This document shows, in pieces, positions 18,701-25,456 of a DNA stretch of 37,794 bases; position 1 is the stretch's first letter, and the number at the start of each line of letters is the position of its first letter. The stretch is from an uncultured Lachnospiraceae bacterium (GTDB lineage: Bacteria; Bacillota; Clostridia; Lachnospirales; Lachnospiraceae). The stretch spans positions 1 to 37,794 of the forward strand of contig CANPYE010000010.1 of assembly GCA_947588005.1 (NCBI GenBank), in the 5' to 3' direction. The translations under genes were made by a program, and so were the position numbers. The notes beneath the pieces are model-generated. The model searched no databases and was not told where the DNA came from. It saw only the letters and a list, made by a program, of their open reading frames with translations.

Positions 18701-19037
18701 GTATTTCAACCCGGAAGCGATGATGCTTTCCCTTGCCACTCCGTCCAATGCTACGCCGTCCAACGCCACGCCTTCGAACGCTATTCCGCTGGGGGCGGTC
18801 GGAAAGGTTCCTGGCAGGACGGATTCCGAGAAAGACGGAGAACCGGCTGGCGGTCTGCCGGATTATCCGGTGGCGACGCCGTCGAACCCGGAGGATAGAA
18901 GGACGAAGGAGCCTTCCGAAGAAGACGGCCGGACCTCCGGCGGAGAAGAAGGGGATGACAACCAGCCGTACCCGGCGGCGACGCCGCCGAATGCGAGCGC
19001 TGTGCGGCGGGAGGAAGAAGGAGACGAGCAATTCTGA
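9720..19037 (+). CDS. giant secreted GLUG-repeat protein, six modules
   Basis: 3105 residues from a GTG at 9720; GGAGA at 9706-9710 is 9 nt upstream. A signal peptide occupies residues 1-30 (cleavage near AWA-SE). Six modules of about 450 residues follow, each with the header YRLTADIDLEG, PIG, GTFDGNGHTISG, LGLFGY, NLTIEG, then GLUG units (VGGIVGY, TGGIAGF) alternating with C-x-N-x-G turns, and a closing segment like WLYTVEGPELTRFH. Modules are separated by Cys/His-rich knots at about 445-480, 888-925, 1337-1374, 1827-1864 and 2337-2370. The C-terminus (from about 3006) has ATPSN repeats and a Pro/Glu/Asp-rich tail without a sortase motif or transmembrane helix. An adhesin or glycan-binding solenoid is inferred; no catalytic motif is visible. 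Modules 2-4 carry a 1347-bp tandem duplication, and the last module is less GC-rich than the rest. Confidence 0.9.
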   Translation: MKRNLYRIIGTVLFSGFLTAAVLPSAWASESLTKAPAPLGPGLWVDEPYDSTVERLTETDENGWRVIRKRADLLYLMNHEELWDAGIHFRLGADIDLAGSEDQRPIGDAGRHFSGIFYGDGYTVSGLRMHGSLDGLGLFGYVENAEISGVTVEGTIISTAPAPQGTFVRRTSVGGVVGVGVNNVEVKGCVNRCRITARNASYVGGVIGSVAGNDGEAVIQGCVNEGKVKGYEYSGGLIGYGTGVPVSVISCRNTGNITSQMHVGGIAGCLDGGADRDEQTEIRECMNLGSVLSTSGGGEAYAGGIIGTARFASVYSSINSGSVSSIGKYIGGIIGYGYTENGTAYYLIGCYNGGQVTNAIGIALGAIIGDGIGEGLIAENNYFSAGMENGLLHAVYLKSNNLSDEILQMLSGIGGNWINTSMGPQLRGLHQHESSRMSPVDAETHRRICSTCGEVIDSGEHEWSPSVRYYKYCWICHYSDRMPTDEDGYRIIDDKDALLDLMTDSALWRAGTKYRLTADIDLEGSSAQQPIGSNAKGKHFMGTFDGNGHTISGLDLTGSGGNLGLFGYTEKAVIKNLTIEGTITAGGSVRSVGGLVGANINGITIENCVNRCDVTAEEGTYVGGIVGQIYNVTKTQGKASVISGCVNEGAVNGYRDTGGIVGYTVTANTNDASYPNNLIAVINCRNAGPVTADSYVGGIAGFLRDYRSGSNQTYLSGCLNTGTVTATITGDDANANAGGIAGVAWISNVSGSMNTGAVTSQAFRTGGIVGYGYTAGGAAYAITGNYNNGEVTSTVTSRKGAVIGSAAADGLTTADNYYYKENSGSVGDSYNSSAVTAADVSDETAFSALYAKTGLWLYTVEGPELTRFHVHVPEEERVLRPVKGDPLHHRRLCICLQPETGVGELGTHEWGWADSRKACADCSYKPALLAEWDGKTDTAGRRLIENAADLSKVIENYTLWGEDASYLMTADISLAGQLQRPIGDSGHHFYGSFDGGNHTVSGLDLTGSGGNLGLFGYTEKAVIKNLTIDGTITADGSVRSVGGLVGANINGITIENCVNRCDVTAEEGTYVGGIVGQIYNVTKTQGKASVISGCVNEGAVNGYRDTGGIVGYTVTANTNDASYPNNLIAVINCRNAGPVTADSYVGGIAGFLRDYRSGSNQTYLSGCLNTGTVTATITGDDANANAGGIAGVAWISNVSGSMNTGAVTSQAFRTGGIVGYGYTAGGAAYAITGNYNNGEVTSTVTSRKGAVIGSAAADGLTTADNYYYKENSGSVGDSYNSSAVTAADVSDETAFSALYAKTGLWLYTVEGPELTRFHVHVPEEERVLRPVKGDPLHHRRLCICLQPETGVGELGTHEWGWADSRKACADCSYKPALLAEWDGKTDTAGRRLIENAADLSKVIENYTLWGEDASYLMTADISLAGQLQRPIGDSGHHFCGSFDGGNHTVSGIDLTGDKYIGFFGYVDNAEICNLTIEGRVALAEGTEGGQSIGGLIGACPHAVIVKNCVNRCVVSAGDAKYVGGIAGYLYTRGQSQIEDCRNDAEVSGGSLVGGVIGYIEGNGTVDDYSILVRNCANTAAVAGREYVGGILGQSDTGKNKNNEDIFISLCRNTGNIEAVRYVGGIAGYLRDTGYTISKDQTTLYQCLNEGTVTASASSVESAYAGGITGAVAYSNIAYSMNTGKVSSAGKRVGGITGSGYTASVDAKYWIAWCYNAGEIEGPNGSTCAIAGYAMDEEHGGKEGLQLENNFFSKGEGKHGSSDILHGTQIELTEGEIADRNKFVSLFEGSHPDVWLYTVDGPELRVFHTHQAESERRMLPVADDYENMHQKLCICLMPETAVGERAAHVFKMTDGRMACETCPYKQPSLSEWDGKTDEHGRAVIENAAGLQKLMANEGLWGSETVSVHYVLGDNIDLNELEWQQPIGSHSKPFYGSFDGAGYTISGINLSGESEYMGFFGYVVNTTIENLTIEGSVTSSGAHSIGGLVGATPGTVTLTNCTNRCTVTAENAADVGGLIGRIYAQAEVSIAKCVNEADVTGGSENTGGIAGRLHVGANANVKDCRNTGSIRGGTNVAGVIGYIDANIKPTGQTAVVSGCINEGEIYGSGTQVGGIVGLSETGANSGNVPITIVSCRNLGKVSAVSNTVGGIVGYLKDTGYSFMDGQSELSGCLNEGEVVSIEGTSTGYSDAGGIAGSIAYAVVTDSMNVGTVSGAGKRVGGIVGNGYNSSAGHSYAISYNFNRGEVSGASGSTYAIIGWATAGGLGTESNYYTAGPDDAANKGHGTKVESEKISERESFGGLYERTETWLYTTKGPELETFHEHDKLEWLPFEEDPVKMHQQYCICGKPMGEPEAHHYEGDSTVCTVCGFDSSNPRDNEGRYMISTAEGLLALMERAASGDKTALSDNYILIKDIDLTGRDGQKPIGTNSKSKQFTGSFDGNGHTVEGINISGEQNTAFFGYVNGAAISNLTIEGAISSTGSQSVGGLVGACPTGVTIENCVNKCTVTAPNAKYVGGIAGFLYVQGEVNLKNCTNEGTIIGNEQTGGVVGFIDAIRANVNITIDSCKNTGAVTAGTKTGGIVGYVNAAGSPKTKIAPMTITGCRNEAKVEATGTDGNVGGIIGELDANATLTSTVAEFVITECSNSGLVDGSGCHIGGIAGIVCAGQEVTFKDCTNEGTITGEEQTGGVVGFIDATQANGTITVDSCTNADTGAVTAGTRAGGIVGSVNAAGSSKIASMTITGCSNAAQIKATGTGTADTDGDAGGIVGELDGNAKLTSTNAKLVITECSNSGEISGNYSVGGIIGLAATGQTATDSYCNVPIEIYRCGNSGAVNGSGRHIGGIAGFLNDTGFGKLNQISLSECFNTGGITTSAQRAGGIVGEMDGSEIKDSMNAGKITGNSYAGGIVGRASISSSIISHNYNAESEISGTSNTSAVIGAANSALQKYKEYNYYSAGPADSKATEVTQENLTKEDFFQGFDFESIWMMTDDGPVLRYFNPEAMMLSLATPSNATPSNATPSNAIPLGAVGKVPGRTDSEKDGEPAGGLPDYPVATPSNPEDRRTKEPSEEDGRTSGGEEGDDNQPYPAATPPNASAVRREEEGDEQF
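11371..14064 (+). repeat. in-frame tandem duplication, two 1347-bp copies
   Basis: Copy 1 is 11371-12717 and copy 2 is 12718-14064, offset exactly 1347 bp (449 codons). Reading both copies side by side I find six differences: five clustered in copy 1 near 11442-11498 and one at 12688 (A) versus 14035 (G). The blocks 11499-12687 and 12846-14034 (1189 bp) look identical. Amino-acid consequences are Glu to Asp, Gly to Asp, and Tyr to Cys in HHFYGSF. The other three changes are silent. Confidence 0.95.
17297..18140 (+). repeat. older internal duplication in the last GLUG module (423-bp offset)
   Basis: The stretch beginning NCTNEGTIIGNEQTGGVVGF (from about 17305) recurs as DCTNEGTITGEEQTGGVVGF (from about 17728). 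Both continue through parallel segments such as TAGTKTGGIVGYVNAAG and TAGTRAGGIVGSVNAAG, then FVITECSNSG and LVITECSNSG. The copies have diverged in sequence and contain small length differences, so this duplication predates the 1347-bp one. Confidence 0.8.
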
Positions 19038-19054
19038 GGACAGACCGGCGGAAC

Positions 19055-19087
19055 CCGGGCGGCGCGCCCGGAAAGGGCGGCGCCGCC
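19055..19087 (+). other. GC-rich intercistronic hairpin and palindrome
   Basis: A hairpin with arms CCGGGCG and CGCCCGG and loop GCG (19055-19071) is followed by the 12-bp palindrome GGCGGCGCCGCC (19076-19087). There is no T-run. It lies between the giant gene and the 19121 lipoprotein gene and could be an mRNA processing or stability element rather than a terminator. Confidence 0.5.
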
Positions 19088-19120
19088 GCGGGGAAGCCGG
19101 ATTTATAAGGAGGGAGAATT

Positions 19121-21955
19121 ATGGGTAGACGCAGGGGTATGTATCTGGCGGCGGGACTATTGATGATTATCTGGCTCTGCGCGGCCTGTGCCGGAGGGAA
19201 GGACGCCGCGAAGACGCAGATAATCCCGGAAGGGGAGGTTCCGCATGCGGAGCTGCCGGAAGACGAATTGACTGACGGCGGTCTGGCGGAAAGAGCGGCG
19301 CATGAAGAAATCTTGGAGGACGACGGGGAACACGTAAGCGGCGAGGAGGCGGCCGATGCTTCGGAGGAGGGGGAATCTGTTGATGAAGAAGCGGCTGCGC
19401 TGAACGAGGAACCGGATATCTGGGAAACGGATGAAGGCCACAACGACCGGGATCTGGGCGTAGAGGCGGATGACAGTGAACTGGATGACTTTTCGGAGGA
19501 CTGGGAGTTAGATGGGGAGTCGGACGACTGGGAGCCCGACAATGAGGAAGCGGACGGAGAGGCGGCTGTGCCGGCCGCTTTCCGGGACGCGGCGGTGGAT
19601 GAGGAAGGTTATGTCCTGATCGGCGACGCGAAGACGCTGCTGGCTTTGATGCACGATGATTCCGCATGGAAGAAGACGTCCAGGTACCGTCTTACGGCCG
19701 ATATCGATCTGGAAGGCTGTGAAGGCCAGAATCCGATCGGCAGCAGCGGCAAGGGGAAGAATTTCATGGGAACCTTCGATGGGGCCGGACATACGGTCAG
19801 CGGGATCAAGATCACCAGCCGTCAGGGCCATGCGGGCTTCTTCGGATATGTGAACGGAGCTTCGATCAGCGGCCTGACGATCGAAGGCACAGTTACTTCC
19901 ACGGCCGCGGCCCCGGAAGGAGATAAATCGCGGGAAACGGCGGTAGGCGGCCTGATCGGCGCCGTGTCCGGCTCCGCAACGGTCAGCGGCTGCGTGAACC
20001 GCTGCGAGGTGAAGGCGCAGAATGTCAAGTATGTGGGAGGCATTGTAGGTTATATATACGCAGTATCTTCCAAGACCGATCTGAGCGTTGCAATCAGGGA
20101 CTGTGCCAATGAAGCCGCCGTGGCCGGTTATGAAGAAGCGGGAGGCATTATCGGATACAGCATTACGGGCCGGGAAGAGACGGAGGGGAAGGAAGCGCTT
20201 CCGAATACGCCGGTTACTATTTCAGGCTGCCGGAATTCCGGCAGCGTGACGGCCCGCGCTTATGTGGGCGGTGTGGCCGGTTATGTGAAATCCATGCATA
20301 TGTCGGAGGAGCAGACCAAAGTCACCGGCTGTATCAATATAGGAACGGTCGTGTCAACGGCTCCCGGCGAGAGCGACAGGGCGAATGCCGGCGGGATCAC
20401 AGGCGTTTTGTGGACCGGAATCGTGGCGGACTGCACAAATTCCGGCGCGGTCAGCGCCAAAAGCCCGCGTATCGGCGGCATTGCGGGATACATATATGCC
20501 GGAACCGTACGGAACTGCACGAATAAGAGCGCGATTGCCGCCGCGGAATATAAGATGGCCGGAGGCATCGTGGGCTGCATTAACGCCGTATCCGCAGTGC
20601 CCGGTATGTACGTTATGGTCGAGGGCTGCGTGAACGAAGGCGCGGTGACGGGGTATGAACAGATCGGCGGTATAACAGGCTATGCGGTCACCGGAAGCGA
20701 GAAGAATCCGGCGATCCCCAATCAGACGGTGCGGATCAGCGGCTGCACGAATTTGGGCGCGGTGACGGCCCACGCCTATACGGGCGGTATTGCGGGGTAT
20801 GTAAAGGATGAGATTGTGGCGGGGAATCCGCTGGAGATAAGCGGCTGTACGAATAAGGGCGCGGTAACGGCGACCGCTGCCGAGGAGAACACCAAGGCGA
20901 ATGTCGGAGGGATCGTCGGAGTCCTGTGGCTTTCTACGGTGGCAGACAGCACAAATGAAGGCCCTGTAAACGGCGAAGCCGTCCGGGTAGGAGGCGTGGT
21001 GGGATATACCAATGCCGGAACCGTGAAGGGCAGCAGGAACCGGGGAAGCGTAACTGCCGAAGAATGTAAGCAGGTGGGCGGCGTGATCGGTTTCATCGAC
21101 GGCGTTTCCCAGAACCCGAACCTGTATGTGAATGTGGAACGGTGCTTTAACGAGGGCGAGGTCCGCGGCTACCAGCAGGTGGGCGGAATAGTGGGGTATT
21201 CGGTCACGGCCAAGGCCGAAGATGAGACATTTCCCAATATTCCCATCTGCATAAATGGCTGCTTTAACTCCGGCAGCGTTACTGCCCATTCCTATGTGGG
21301 CGGCGTAGTGGGATATCTGCGGGACGAACGCGCCGGGGAGAACCAGATGGAGTGCCGCGGCTGCGAAAATGAAGGGACTGTTGTCGCGACAGCCGCGGAG
21401 GAAAAGGCCAATGCCAATGTGGGCGGTATCGCGGGCGTAGCCTGGATCTCCAATGTGACCGACTGCCGCAACAGCGGCTATGTCCGTTCGAGCGCCATGC
21501 GAACCGGAGGTATCGTGGGCTACGGCTATACGAAGGAGAAAGCTGCTTATACGATCGCCAGGAATTTGAATACGGGCAGAGTGGAGAGCCTTGCCAGCGT
21601 CAGGAAGGGCGCTGTGATCGGCTCCGCGGTGAAGGAAGGGCTGACGGCCGAATTTAATTATTACAGTGAAGGACCGGAGGATAAGTTCGAGGCCATTTCC
21701 GTAAAAGAGGAGGATTTAACCGACGACGATGCGTTCCCGGAGCTTTACCGTGACGGCGTCACATGGCTCTTTACCATCGACGGTCCCCACAGCCGCGCGG
21801 CCCATATCCATACGGGCGAGGCGGTTCCGATCCCCAACAATTCCTCGCAGCATCAGCTTCAGTGCATCTGCGATGAATACGAAGGCAATAAACAGCAGAA
21901 TCATACATGGGACGCTTCCGGGAAGCGCTGCGTCGTATGCGGATATACGCGGTGA
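19121..21955 (+). CDS. GLUG-repeat lipoprotein with acidic linker
   Basis: 944 residues; the ATG follows AAGGAGGG. The basic n-region (MGRRRG) and hydrophobic stretch end in LCAAC, giving probable lipidation at Cys23. A strongly acidic linker rich in Glu, Asp and Trp fills about residues 30-150. Then comes the shared header (YVLIGDAKTLLALM, YRLTADIDLEG, GTFDGAGHTVSG, AGFFGYVNGASISGLTIEG) and three successive GLUG blocks of about 180 residues, each containing a GYEEAGGIIGY-, GYEQIGGITGY- or GYQQVGGIVGY-like unit. The protein ends in a Cys/His knot (CIC, then H, then CVVC, 911-942) like those between modules of the giant protein. It would sit on the outer face of the membrane and could be the membrane-tethered partner of the secreted GLUG proteins (inference). 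Confidence 0.87.
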   Translation: MGRRRGMYLAAGLLMIIWLCAACAGGKDAAKTQIIPEGEVPHAELPEDELTDGGLAERAAHEEILEDDGEHVSGEEAADASEEGESVDEEAAALNEEPDIWETDEGHNDRDLGVEADDSELDDFSEDWELDGESDDWEPDNEEADGEAAVPAAFRDAAVDEEGYVLIGDAKTLLALMHDDSAWKKTSRYRLTADIDLEGCEGQNPIGSSGKGKNFMGTFDGAGHTVSGIKITSRQGHAGFFGYVNGASISGLTIEGTVTSTAAAPEGDKSRETAVGGLIGAVSGSATVSGCVNRCEVKAQNVKYVGGIVGYIYAVSSKTDLSVAIRDCANEAAVAGYEEAGGIIGYSITGREETEGKEALPNTPVTISGCRNSGSVTARAYVGGVAGYVKSMHMSEEQTKVTGCINIGTVVSTAPGESDRANAGGITGVLWTGIVADCTNSGAVSAKSPRIGGIAGYIYAGTVRNCTNKSAIAAAEYKMAGGIVGCINAVSAVPGMYVMVEGCVNEGAVTGYEQIGGITGYAVTGSEKNPAIPNQTVRISGCTNLGAVTAHAYTGGIAGYVKDEIVAGNPLEISGCTNKGAVTATAAEENTKANVGGIVGVLWLSTVADSTNEGPVNGEAVRVGGVVGYTNAGTVKGSRNRGSVTAEECKQVGGVIGFIDGVSQNPNLYVNVERCFNEGEVRGYQQVGGIVGYSVTAKAEDETFPNIPICINGCFNSGSVTAHSYVGGVVGYLRDERAGENQMECRGCENEGTVVATAAEEKANANVGGIAGVAWISNVTDCRNSGYVRSSAMRTGGIVGYGYTKEKAAYTIARNLNTGRVESLASVRKGAVIGSAVKEGLTAEFNYYSEGPEDKFEAISVKEEDLTDDDAFPELYRDGVTWLFTIDGPHSRAAHIHTGEAVPIPNNSSQHQLQCICDEYEGNKQQNHTWDASGKRCVVCGYTR

Positions 21956-22043
21956 GCGTCGGCCGTGCGCCTGTTGTTTGTGCCGCTGGGTGTGTGCTGC
22001 TTGCGGCCGCCGGGCGCGGGCTGTTTACCGCTGGTGGGACTAT

Positions 22044-22065
22044 GGCCGCCGGACTTGCGGCGGCC
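22044..22065 (+). terminator. possible terminator or processing hairpin after the surface operon
   Basis: Perfect 8-bp arms GGCCGCCG (22044-22051) and CGGCGGCC (22058-22065) with a 6-nt loop, 89 bp after the stop at 21955. The following bases (GACAATAAAG) are not a T-run, so intrinsic termination is uncertain. Confidence 0.35.
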
Positions 22066-22083
22066 GACAATAAAGTGTTCGAC

Positions 22084-22106
22084 TTTATAAGAAATTATCT
22101 TATAAA
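22084..22106. promoter_or_regulatory. AT-rich inverted repeat, candidate operator
   Basis: Perfect 8-bp arms TTTATAAG and CTTATAAA separated by 7 bp, 12 bp upstream of the putative -35 of the DUF5107 gene. The position suits a regulator site; the binding protein is unknown. Confidence 0.4.
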
Positions 22107-22117
22107 TTTCGTCTGTT

Positions 22118-22147
22118 TTGTAAACAAGAGAAAGTATACAATAAAAT
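22118..22147 (+). promoter_or_regulatory. putative sigma-A promoter for the DUF5107 gene
   Basis: TTGTAA (22118-22123) and TAAAAT (22142-22147) with 18-bp spacing, in AT-rich DNA about 90 bp before the start codon at 22237. Both boxes differ from consensus (TTGACA, TATAAT) by a base or two. Confidence 0.45.
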
Positions 22148-22236
22148 CAGAAATTTAACTACATTTCAGGTATGCCCGGTCAGGGGAGAGACAGAGGGAA
22201 TGCTCTCCCCGCGGGCGGAAAGGCAGAGAAAAGGGA

Positions 22237-25200
22237 ATGAAAGCAAGGATATGGCAGGAAAAGGAAAAGCTTAAGACCTACAGGCTGGGCGAGGCAAACG
22301 AAGCCCCGCATTTCATCGAGAAGAAGCAGTACCAGGGCGCCTGCGGCAAGGTATATCCCCTGCAGGTGACGGACCGGATCTTCGACGAGACGGAGGAGAA
22401 AACGTATGATATGGTTCATATGGAGAATGATTACATATCGGTTAAGCTTCTCCCGGCCATCGGCGGCAAGATCTACGGCGCGTCCGCGAAGAAGAACGGC
22501 TATGAGTTCATTTATGAGAATCCGGTGGTGAAGCCGGCGCTGATCGGTCTGTGCGGCCCCTGGGTATCGGGCGGCGCGGAGTTCAACTGGCCCCAGCACC
22601 ACCGCCCCACGACCTATGCGCCGGTGGAATACAGTCTGCGCGAGAACGCGGACGGATCCGTCACCTGTTTTATGGGAGAGCTGGAACCGTTAAAGCATAT
22701 GCGCGGCATGGTGGCGGTGACCATTTCTCCGGACAGCAGCCTGGTGGAGGCGAAGGCGACCGTTACCAACTGCACCGATAAGGCGCTTCCGTTCATGTGG
22801 TGGAACAATACGGCCGTCCGGGTACACAGCCAGTACAAGGCGATTTTCCCGCCGGATATTGAATACGGCTCTGACCATGACCGCCGGGCCATTATTTCAT
22901 TTCCGGTGATGAAGGGCGTCTTTGAGACGGCGAGACCTTATGATTACGGCGACGGTACCGACGTTACATGGTTCAGCGAGGTGAAGGTGCCCACGTCCTT
23001 AATGATCCCCCGGGGCGAGACGAAGATGGATTTCCTGGGCGGATACGATTATAAGCGCGGCGCCGGGACAATGATCATCCACGATCATCACACATCCCCC
23101 GGCTGCAAGATGTTCACCTGGGGCGACGCGGAGTTCGGTAAGAAATGGTGCGCGAACCTGACGGATAACGGGGACCGCTACCTGGAGCTGATGACGGGAA
23201 GCTACACGGATAACCAGCCGGATTTCGCTTATATCGAGCCGGGCGAGACAAAGGAGTTCGTCAACTGCTGGTACCCGATCCAGGGCATCGGCGATGTTTC
23301 CAACGCCAGCGTGGACGGCGCCATAAGGCTGACGCCGGCGGAGAAGGCAGGAAGCTGGTATGTGGGCGCGGTCGTGACGAAGCGTCACGAAAATCTGAAG
23401 CTGGTTCTTATTTCCAACGACGGAGAAAACGGCAGGGTACTCTATCAGAAAGAGGGCGCGCTGGATCCGGAGAGCTTCTGGCTGGAAGAAACAGAGATTC
23501 CGGCGGAGATTCCGGCGCACAAACTGACGCTTGCGTTGTATAATGAGGAGGGTGAGGAGATTGTCTCCTATACGCCGGCGGTAAAAGGAAGGAAGCAGCC
23601 GCCGAAACCGCGTCTGAGGGCGCCGTATCCGAAGGACGTGGATTCCCTGGAGATGCTTTATATCTACGGACGTCATCTGGCCCAGTACAAGCACGGCACC
23701 TATCAGCCGGAGGACTATTATCTGGAAGCCCTGCGCCGGAGCCCGGAGGATTACCGCTGCAATCTGGAGATGGGCAAGCTCATGCTGGAGAAGGGGGATT
23801 TCAGACAGGCGGAGCGGTACCTGCGCACAGCGTTAAAACGGATCACGTTCGAGAATACAAGTCCGCAGGATTCGGAAATCTATTATCAGATGGGCCGGCT
23901 CCTCCGCTTAGAGGGAGAGCTGGAGGAAGCGTACGGGTATTTCCGGGCCGCCGCGTGGCAGTATCCTTACCGGAGCAGCGCTTATTTCGAGAGCGCCTGC
24001 ATAAGCAGCGTGCTGGGGCATAAGGAGCGGGCCATTGAAGAACTTAAGGAGGCCCTTGAGACCAATGTGAAGTTCTACGCGGCCAGGACGCTCCTGGCGT
24101 ATCTGACCGGCAACGCAAAGGGCGTGGAGGCAGTGATCGCCGAGTTCCCGCTGGATGGGTCCGCCCGGTATGCGCGCTGGCTGATGACCGGGGAGCCGGT
24201 GGACGAATTTGTCCGTTCGCATCCGGAATATGTGCTGGACGCGGCGCTGCTGTTTGAGAAGGCGGGCTTTAAGGAAGAAGCGGCGCGGATCCTCAGGGAC
24301 TGCACGCAGCCGTCGATGAATCTTCTGTTCCATCTGGAAGCGCTGACCGGCGAGAAGGCCGGGGAGGCTTCCCTGACCCACTGGCTTCCCAACCGGCTGG
24401 AGGATATCCCGGCGCTTGCCGCGGGCGACTGGCGCGCGCTGTACATTCTGGGATGCCTGTATTATGACAGAGAGAATTACACGGCGGCCAGGGAGGTCTG
24501 GGAGAAATCCCTGGAGAAGAATAACCGCTACGGCTATACCTGGAGAAATCTGGCCATCGCCTGCTATGATCATCTCGGGAAGCCGGAGCTGTCCCGCCTG
24601 TATATGATGCGCGCCGTGGATCTGGAGCCGAAGGACGCGCGCCTGGTCTACGAGCTGATGCAGATCGAGAAAGAGGATCATGTATCGGTCCGGGAGCGCA
24701 TCGAGACGACGGAAATGTACCGGGAGCAGGTGTATGAACGGGACGACGCGTGGCTGGACGCGGCGATCCTGCGGATGTTAAGCGGCGACTACGCGAAAGC
24801 GAAGGAGATGCTTCTTGGAAAGAATTTCCATATCTATGAAGGCGGCGAAGGCAAGCTGACGAAGTATCACCGCTGGCTCCATGTGCTGATGGCGGACGAG
24901 GCGATGAAGGCCGGGGATTACGGCGCGGCGCGCCGGGAGCTGGAGGACGCCGTCACGTATCCGTTAAGCTACGGGGAGGGCCGCGGTTTCCTGGAGCAGG
25001 ATGCCAACGTCCACTATCTGCGAGGAAAGCTTGCGGAGCTTACGGGCAGTCCGCAGGAGGCGGAGAAATATTACGCAGAAGCGGAGACTGAGCCGGAGCT
25101 GGTGAATGAGATCCTGTTCTTCACCGCGATGTGCGAGGAGAAGCTGGGCCATAAGGAAGCGGCGGACAGGCATTACCGTATGCTTCTGGCGGAGGGCGAG

Positions 25201-25434
25201 ACCTATGCGCAGCATCCGGACCGCTACGGTTACTTCGGAGTCGGAATGGAATCCCCGCTGCCCTTCGAGAGCAATGTGCGGAAGAATAACATGGTGAAGG
25301 CGCATACGCTTCGGATGCTCGCCTACAGAGGATTAAGGGAGATGGCGGCCTGCGACGGCGAGAAGCTTAAGCTGAAGGAGCTGGAGCCGGATAACCCGCT
25401 GTTAGTATTTCTGGAGCGGCTTGATATGGTATAA
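22237..25434 (+). CDS. DUF5107 domain plus TPR protein
   Basis: 1065 residues, cytoplasmic (no signal peptide). The N-terminal part (about 40-340) matches DUF5107: MENDYISVKLLPAIGGKIYG, CGPWVSGGAEFNWPQHH, FMWWNNTAVRVHSQYKAIFP and ENLKLVLISNDGENG-like beta strands. This resembles the galactose-mutarotase-like beta-sandwich, with the conserved WPQHH as a candidate sugar-binding segment. From about residue 466 the protein is helical repeats of TPR type (YYLEALRRSPEDYRCNLEMG, YYQMGRLLRLEGELEEAYGY, CYDHLGKPELSRLYMMRAVD). DUF5107-TPR proteins are common next to sugar importers in Firmicutes and Actinobacteria; their activity is not something I can state with confidence. It has its own promoter-like region and lies directly upstream of the importer operon, separated by a palindrome-rich 205-bp gap. 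Confidence 0.88.
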   Translation: MKARIWQEKEKLKTYRLGEANEAPHFIEKKQYQGACGKVYPLQVTDRIFDETEEKTYDMVHMENDYISVKLLPAIGGKIYGASAKKNGYEFIYENPVVKPALIGLCGPWVSGGAEFNWPQHHRPTTYAPVEYSLRENADGSVTCFMGELEPLKHMRGMVAVTISPDSSLVEAKATVTNCTDKALPFMWWNNTAVRVHSQYKAIFPPDIEYGSDHDRRAIISFPVMKGVFETARPYDYGDGTDVTWFSEVKVPTSLMIPRGETKMDFLGGYDYKRGAGTMIIHDHHTSPGCKMFTWGDAEFGKKWCANLTDNGDRYLELMTGSYTDNQPDFAYIEPGETKEFVNCWYPIQGIGDVSNASVDGAIRLTPAEKAGSWYVGAVVTKRHENLKLVLISNDGENGRVLYQKEGALDPESFWLEETEIPAEIPAHKLTLALYNEEGEEIVSYTPAVKGRKQPPKPRLRAPYPKDVDSLEMLYIYGRHLAQYKHGTYQPEDYYLEALRRSPEDYRCNLEMGKLMLEKGDFRQAERYLRTALKRITFENTSPQDSEIYYQMGRLLRLEGELEEAYGYFRAAAWQYPYRSSAYFESACISSVLGHKERAIEELKEALETNVKFYAARTLLAYLTGNAKGVEAVIAEFPLDGSARYARWLMTGEPVDEFVRSHPEYVLDAALLFEKAGFKEEAARILRDCTQPSMNLLFHLEALTGEKAGEASLTHWLPNRLEDIPALAAGDWRALYILGCLYYDRENYTAAREVWEKSLEKNNRYGYTWRNLAIACYDHLGKPELSRLYMMRAVDLEPKDARLVYELMQIEKEDHVSVRERIETTEMYREQVYERDDAWLDAAILRMLSGDYAKAKEMLLGKNFHIYEGGEGKLTKYHRWLHVLMADEAMKAGDYGAARRELEDAVTYPLSYGEGRGFLEQDANVHYLRGKLAELTGSPQEAEKYYAEAETEPELVNEILFFTAMCEEKLGHKEAADRHYRMLLAEGETYAQHPDRYGYFGVGMESPLPFESNVRKNNMVKAHTLRMLAYRGLREMAACDGEKLKLKELEPDNPLLVFLERLDMV

Positions 25435-25453
25435 TCTCGCCAGAGATTATACC
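25428..25453. repeat. 11-bp perfect inverted repeat spanning the DUF5107 stop
   Basis: Arms GGTATAATCTC (25428-25438) and GAGATTATACC (25443-25453), loop GCCA. The stop codon (25432-25434) lies in the left arm. Each arm carries a TATAAT box, one per strand. It could be a weak terminator or an operator. Confidence 0.6.
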
Positions 25454-25456
25454 CGC

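Noticed and set aside
21907-22158. 83-residue open frame overlapping the end of the 19121 lipoprotein
   Set aside because: Overlaps a real gene in another frame, lacks a ribosome site, and covers the hairpin and promoter-like region before the DUF5107 gene.
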